Positions 60,401 through 64,000 of a stretch of DNA of 64,000 nucleotides are shown one piece after another. The stretch is from contig JAJIRX010000567.1 of assembly GCA_023853785.1 (NCBI GenBank), positions 806,001-870,000 on the forward strand. Direction: 5' to 3'. The stretch comes from Psilocybe azurescens. Lineage: Eukaryota > Basidiomycota > Agaricomycetes > Agaricales > Agrocybaceae. Position 1 is the first letter of the stretch. Each line of letters begins with the position of its first letter. The translations under genes were made by a program, and so were the position numbers. The notes beneath the pieces are model-generated. The model worked only from the letters and a program-made list of their open reading frames with translations, was not told the DNA's origin and made no database searches.

Positions 60401-63106
60401 CCGACTCCTCAGCGAGAATCTTGGTGTCCTTGACGAAGTTGTCCCATTCCACGGGATGCAGCTGTTTGAGATACTCCAAGAGCGTTACACGAGTGTTATG
60501 ATCTTCTTCCCTAATAATCTCCCGAAGACTGAGTAGAATCTTCTCTGAATAATGAGGGATCAACACTGTAAAGGTAGGCATAGCATCGACTGGCAACGGC
60601 TCAGGCAGCGCAGTAGTCAAAGAAGACGCAAAGAACGAAATACGACGCTCTGCCTCGCCTCCAGCAGGGAAAAAGTTGCCCTTGAACCCGGCTCCTTCCT
60701 GGTTGGTAAAGAAAGGCGGGGCACGAAGCGTCCTCCTACCATCCGGCCCATCGACTTGATGATACAAAAGCCGCTGAACGTGGTCGATGGAAAGAAGATG
60801 TTCGCGGTACATGGAGATAATGACCGCATTCCAGATTTGCGACACGAGGACCTTTGGTTTGTACTTGATCTCCATTTCGGCGGTCGCGAGAAGCTTGGCG
60901 TAGATCCTCTTCGGCAGACGTGTGTAAATATCCTTCCACGGCGTCCAGATGGAGAGACCCAATGCAAACGACCGTCCGATACTGAAGACCATGATCCAAA
61001 TGGATGTACCAAAGGTACGTATCGAGGAAGAAGAGAACGAGGTCCATGACGTACATAATAGCGAGGGTGAATGGGACCTGATTCTGGCATAGAACGTTGC
61101 CAAAGATTTTGTCGTTGCATCCTTGCACTTTGGTCCTGGCCATGACAGCGATCGGACTGCTGAAGGAAGCCGACAAGAAAAAGTAAGATTCAATAAACTT
61201 GCAGGTGAAAATCAAGATCCAAAGAATAATGGACGCAATACGAGCATTGCGAGGTAGTGCCGGGTACGAAGCGGTGAATGTTTGTGATGCCATGTATTTG
61301 CGCGACTTTCCAGCCACACGGTCTCCAAACATCCTTCCTGACGGAATGATACCGAAGGCGATGGTGACAGCGACTGATATACCAAACTGGACAATACCGA
61401 TAATGAGAGGTACCTGTGACTTGTTTTGCAAGTCATCGACCATGGCAATGTAAATTGTGGGACCGGCAGTCAAAGCCAGAATAACGAGAAGGAAAATTAG
61501 ACGTGTCGTAAGATGCGAAGCGTTGTTCCATGTAGTTGGGATGTACGAGAATTCAGCAATAGTAGCGAGGATCATGATGATCGTAGAAACTGCGCCGCCC
61601 AGTGCGACAGCAGACCATGTCATGGGGGCAGAAGGGAAGTTCTTCAGACGAGGAGCATACACCTTGGGGGAATGTAGGGCAGTGTAAAAGTAGTATACTG
61701 AGATGTGGAGGATCCATATGCGATTGAAATTAACGAGGAGATGTGCGGTAGATCGTTTCTCAAAGTAAGTCTTGAAGAAGACTTTCTCCCAGTCAATCTG
61801 ACTGAGTTTCATAAATCTCTGGGCGGGAGGGATGTCTACAAGTCGTTGCTGTCGGAATGTAAAGATGAGAAACGCGGATGAGAAAAAAGTGGTTACGTAC
61901 GCCACCTCGAATGACAATTTTTGCCAGTCCTTCGGGGTACCAAAAGAGTTGATTGATATCGTCGTAGCCAATGATTTGGGCGTGGTCCCTCTCTCTGCGA
62001 ACAAATTTGCCGTCGACAACCTCGTAGCCCTGGTCTCTCATGAAGCGATAAAGGGGTTTGATGATAGTCTCGAGGTAAAGACCTTCTGGCACAGGTTCCA
62101 TCTTGTTCTGACATTCTGGACTGCGATAGTAGTCGTCCGCACACTTGAAGATGAAGCAGAGGGTTTCCGGAACGAAGCGAACATTCCCAGCTTCACCCCA
62201 ACAGAGAAGGTAAAGTGCGATTTGACGAAGGCGATCGTATTGGCTCATGTTATTCATTGCGTTGCGCCAGCGGTTGGTGGCGGTGTCGAGGGATTTTGGA
62301 CCAGTATTTGCGCCGCCCTTGACACTCTTGAGACGCTGGAGACCGGGATTTTGGGATTGGCCAACGGCGTCATCGAGGTTGAGCTGGGCAGCAAAGTACC
62401 ATTTGCGATAGTTGGCATTTTGACCGCCGATATAGTCTGCATGAAGAGTGAGAAGAGCTTGATTCGGTGTCATGCGGGAGGCGCGAGAGTCAAGCAGGTG
62501 CATGGTAAAGTCAAACTAAGTAAGCGGTGGGGGGATTAGAGAAGATATGCATATGGGTAGTATAGAACAAACCATGTTGCGCATGGAATCTCTCTGGAAG
62601 CCAAACTTTTGGGTAAGATCCAAAAGATGTCCTCTATTTCTTCGGTGGACATGGGTATCTGACGATCTGCGGACCAGGCAGGGTAGTGCTCTGAAGAGGC
62701 CAAGCCAGGATCAGCAAAGGGGGATATACTGGGTATACTTGAATGTGAATCGACTGAGGGGTCGTACGGACGCCCGAACATTTCTGAAGAACTCGCATCG
62801 CCTGTGAGAAAAAGGAAATGAGGTGGTGATGTTTGATGAGCAGGCGAAGGAGGGATTACCTGATTGGTCATAAAAAGCGGGAGCGCCTGCGAGCCTAGTA
62901 GTGCTCGAGTTCATGTCATAGTGGTCACCGACCTCTGAGTCTGCATCGTCATCACGGCGGGGGACTGGAAAGGAGGGGTTGTATGGCTGCTGAAGTTGCG
63001 GTTGGGGTTGCAGTTGCTGAGGATAAGGCCTTGACTGGGGCTGTTGTTGTGGAGCAAAAGGATTATTGCGGGAATCCTGAGGCCTTGGGAAGGCGACAGG
63101 TGGCAT
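57418..63106 (-). CDS. FKS1: 1,3-beta-glucan synthase catalytic subunit
   Basis: This plasma-membrane enzyme makes the main wall glucan from UDP-glucose. ATG at 63106 begins a Pro/Gln-rich N-terminus. The conserved FKS1 domain 1 (62600-61900) includes [17 protein letters not shown]. Membrane segments then precede the large cytosolic catalytic region (61000-59200), with [58 protein letters not shown] and [20 protein letters not shown]. The C-terminal membrane segments (59150-57420) include [20 protein letters not shown]. Two frame breaks occur: A4 at 62622-62625 one base short, GG at 61002-61003 one base long. The end after the last membrane segment is uncertain by a few residues. Confidence 0.95.
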
Positions 63107-63258
63107 GAGTAGGGAAGGTGAAAGTAAAGAATGTGCTGTAAGAAATGGTCGTCAATACCAGGAGAGAGAGAGAGAGTATGAGAGAGAGAGCCGTGAGAAG
63201 AAAGTGAAAGTTGGTTGCGTGACTACCTAAAAAGCTGTCAGATGTAAGAGGATGAATA
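63107..63258. promoter_or_regulatory. Short bidirectional promoter, FKS1 / leucine-rich gene
   Basis: Only 152 bases part the two divergent start codons, so leaders and promoters must overlap unless either start is wrong. The GA repeat is its main visible feature. Confidence 0.45.
63161..63190. repeat. Interrupted (GA)n microsatellite in a divergent promoter
   Basis: Two blocks of GA repeats, broken by a single tatg, lie between the FKS1 start (63106, -) and the next plus-strand ATG (63259). On the FKS1 strand this is a CT-rich leader, as in many fungal promoters. Confidence 0.85.
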
Positions 63259-64000
63259 ATGCTCTTCACAGCGAAACAGAGTGTGCTCCAGGCTGACCAC
63301 GCTCTGCTCACCAGCCATCCTCCTGCATATATCCCAGGACCCTACACTGATAGCAGTACTGACGTCACCAGTACGACTGTGCCCTCACTTGTCCAACTCT
63401 GCCTGCGCGCCCTCCTTCCCTTTCCGGACCAGATTGCGCTCCCCGTGCGCCTCCCTCTGCGCCATCCCAAACTCCTCCATCATCTCATCCAAGATCCAGC
63501 CGCGCTCGATCCCAGACTCTGGGCTACCCTTGTTCAGATATACGACGGCCTGCCCCCTATCTCGCACGCCACTCCCTCCCGCTCGCCGACATTCATCTTC
63601 CGCTCCTCCAGTCCATTCCCTCCACTCCGCTCTTCTCCCTCGTTACTCTCCTCAGTCTCCCCGCGTGCAGCCATCTCACCGACGACACTGTCCTCAAGCT
63701 CAAGTTTCTCCACACCCTCACTGCATTTGATGCATCCAGCACCGCCCTCTCCTCCTATGCCATCCACACCCTCGCCGCCACTCTCCAGTCAGACGACGGC
63801 CGCATACGCAGAGGGCCCTGGCAGCTCCGCATTCTCTCCCTCAGAAACTGCAAGTGCGTCACAAACGACGCGTTCCCCCACTTTCTCAAGTTTCCTCTTC
63901 TTTCTGTGATCGGTGTGTTTCGCGCGTCTATTTTTTCATCATCTCTATCCAACATGTTTTCTCTGCAGATCTTCGCGGCACACGCTGTCTTCCAGACAAA
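63259..64000 (+). CDS. Leucine-rich-repeat-like protein, partial at window edge
   Basis: ATG at 63259 starts MLFTAKQSVLQADHALLTSH. The first part (to about 63550) is rich in Leu and Pro (LVQLCLRALLPFPDQIALPV). In the next frame the sequence continues as YLARHSLPLADIHLPLLQSI and LRILSLRNCKCVTNDAFPHF, then across an intron at about 63910-63969 into a leucine-rich-repeat-like LLSVIDLRGTRCLPD. The switch is fixed by one more C in the C5 run at 63553-63557. Without it, the frame ends at 63909 in a Ser/Pro-rich low-complexity peptide, which looks artefactual. LRR units of the Leu-x2-Leu-x-Leu-x2-Cys type suggest an F-box/LRR or RNA1-like scaffold, but I see no F-box. The gene runs past the window. 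Confidence 0.6.

Noticed and set aside
60736..61050. Second overlapping gene inside FKS1
   Set aside because: The two frames are one FKS1 exon separated by a one-base insertion near 61002.
63259..63909. Ser/Pro-rich 216-codon protein as given
   Set aside because: The second half is an off-frame reading of a leucine-rich coding exon after a short C run.
1..64000. Transposons, retroelements or viral insertions
   Set aside because: I saw no reverse transcriptase, transposase, integrase or terminal repeats on either strand.

Overview
The window is nuclear DNA of a filamentous fungus, most likely a basidiomycete of the mushroom-forming (Agaricomycete) type. Genes are dense and mostly single-copy housekeeping genes. 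Nearly all are cut by introns of about 45-70 bases with GT(A/G)xGT donors, and both strands are used. A GPI-anchored Ser/Gly/Tyr-rich cupredoxin, a fungal FKS1 glucan synthase, a TEA-domain regulator and fungal-type SCT1, MAN1/SRC1 and VPS23 homologues support this. I cannot name a species. I see no transposon, rRNA, tRNA or CRISPR.

Layout. 0.3-0.7 kb: small Cys/His-rich protein (-). 1.8-3.3 kb: eIF2B alpha (-). 3.7-4.3 kb: intronless orphan (+). 5.0-6.9 kb: methionine aminopeptidase 1 (+). 7.0-9.7 kb: glycerol-3-phosphate acyltransferase (-). 9.7-10.2 kb: small Cys-motif protein (-). 10.2-17.3 kb: five-TOG XMAP215 (-). 17.6-20.6 kb: APC5 (-). 20.9-23.7 kb: NOC3 (+). 24.2-25.9 kb: TEA-domain factor (-). 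26.3-28.1 kb: VPS23/TSG101 (+). 29.3-32.1 kb: Src1/MAN1 LEM protein (-). 32.5-34.4 kb: sulfide:quinone oxidoreductase (-). 34.7-35.8 kb: conserved fungal protein, perhaps Mso1-like (+). 36.8-38.4 kb: GPI cupredoxin (+). 38.8-40.0 kb: NEPRO/Rmp1-like (-). 40.2-42.9 kb: beta-adaptin (+). 43.3-44.4 kb: OTU deubiquitinase (-). 44.6-47.3 kb: SmgGDS-like ARM protein (+). 48.5-50.9 kb: amino-acid permease (+). 51.1-51.7 kb: dolichyldiphosphatase-like PAP2 (+). 52.0-53.1 kb: DNAJC9-like (+). 53.2-56.7 kb: FHIP/RAI16-like (-). 57.4-63.1 kb: FKS1 (-). 63.3 kb to the edge: leucine-rich protein (+, partial).

The genes form no cluster or pathway. Several serve secretory and endosomal traffic and polarised growth (VPS23, beta-adaptin, FHIP, FKS1, dolichyldiphosphatase, possibly Mso1). 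Others serve the nucleus and cell cycle (XMAP215, APC5, Src1, NOC3, NEPRO-like).

The strongest anomaly is technical or genetic. At least 21 places in 13 or more conserved genes need a one-base change, nearly always in a short homopolymer, to keep the protein in frame, and 16 of the 21 look like missing bases. Because the affected genes include essential ones (FKS1, eIF2B alpha, MAP1), uncorrected homopolymer errors in the assembly are the simplest reading. Gene models from this window should not be taken as pseudogenes without read-level checks. The best candidates for something undescribed are the two small Cys-motif proteins (0.3-0.7 and 9.7-10.2 kb) and the intronless orphan at 3.7 kb. No clear new system is visible.
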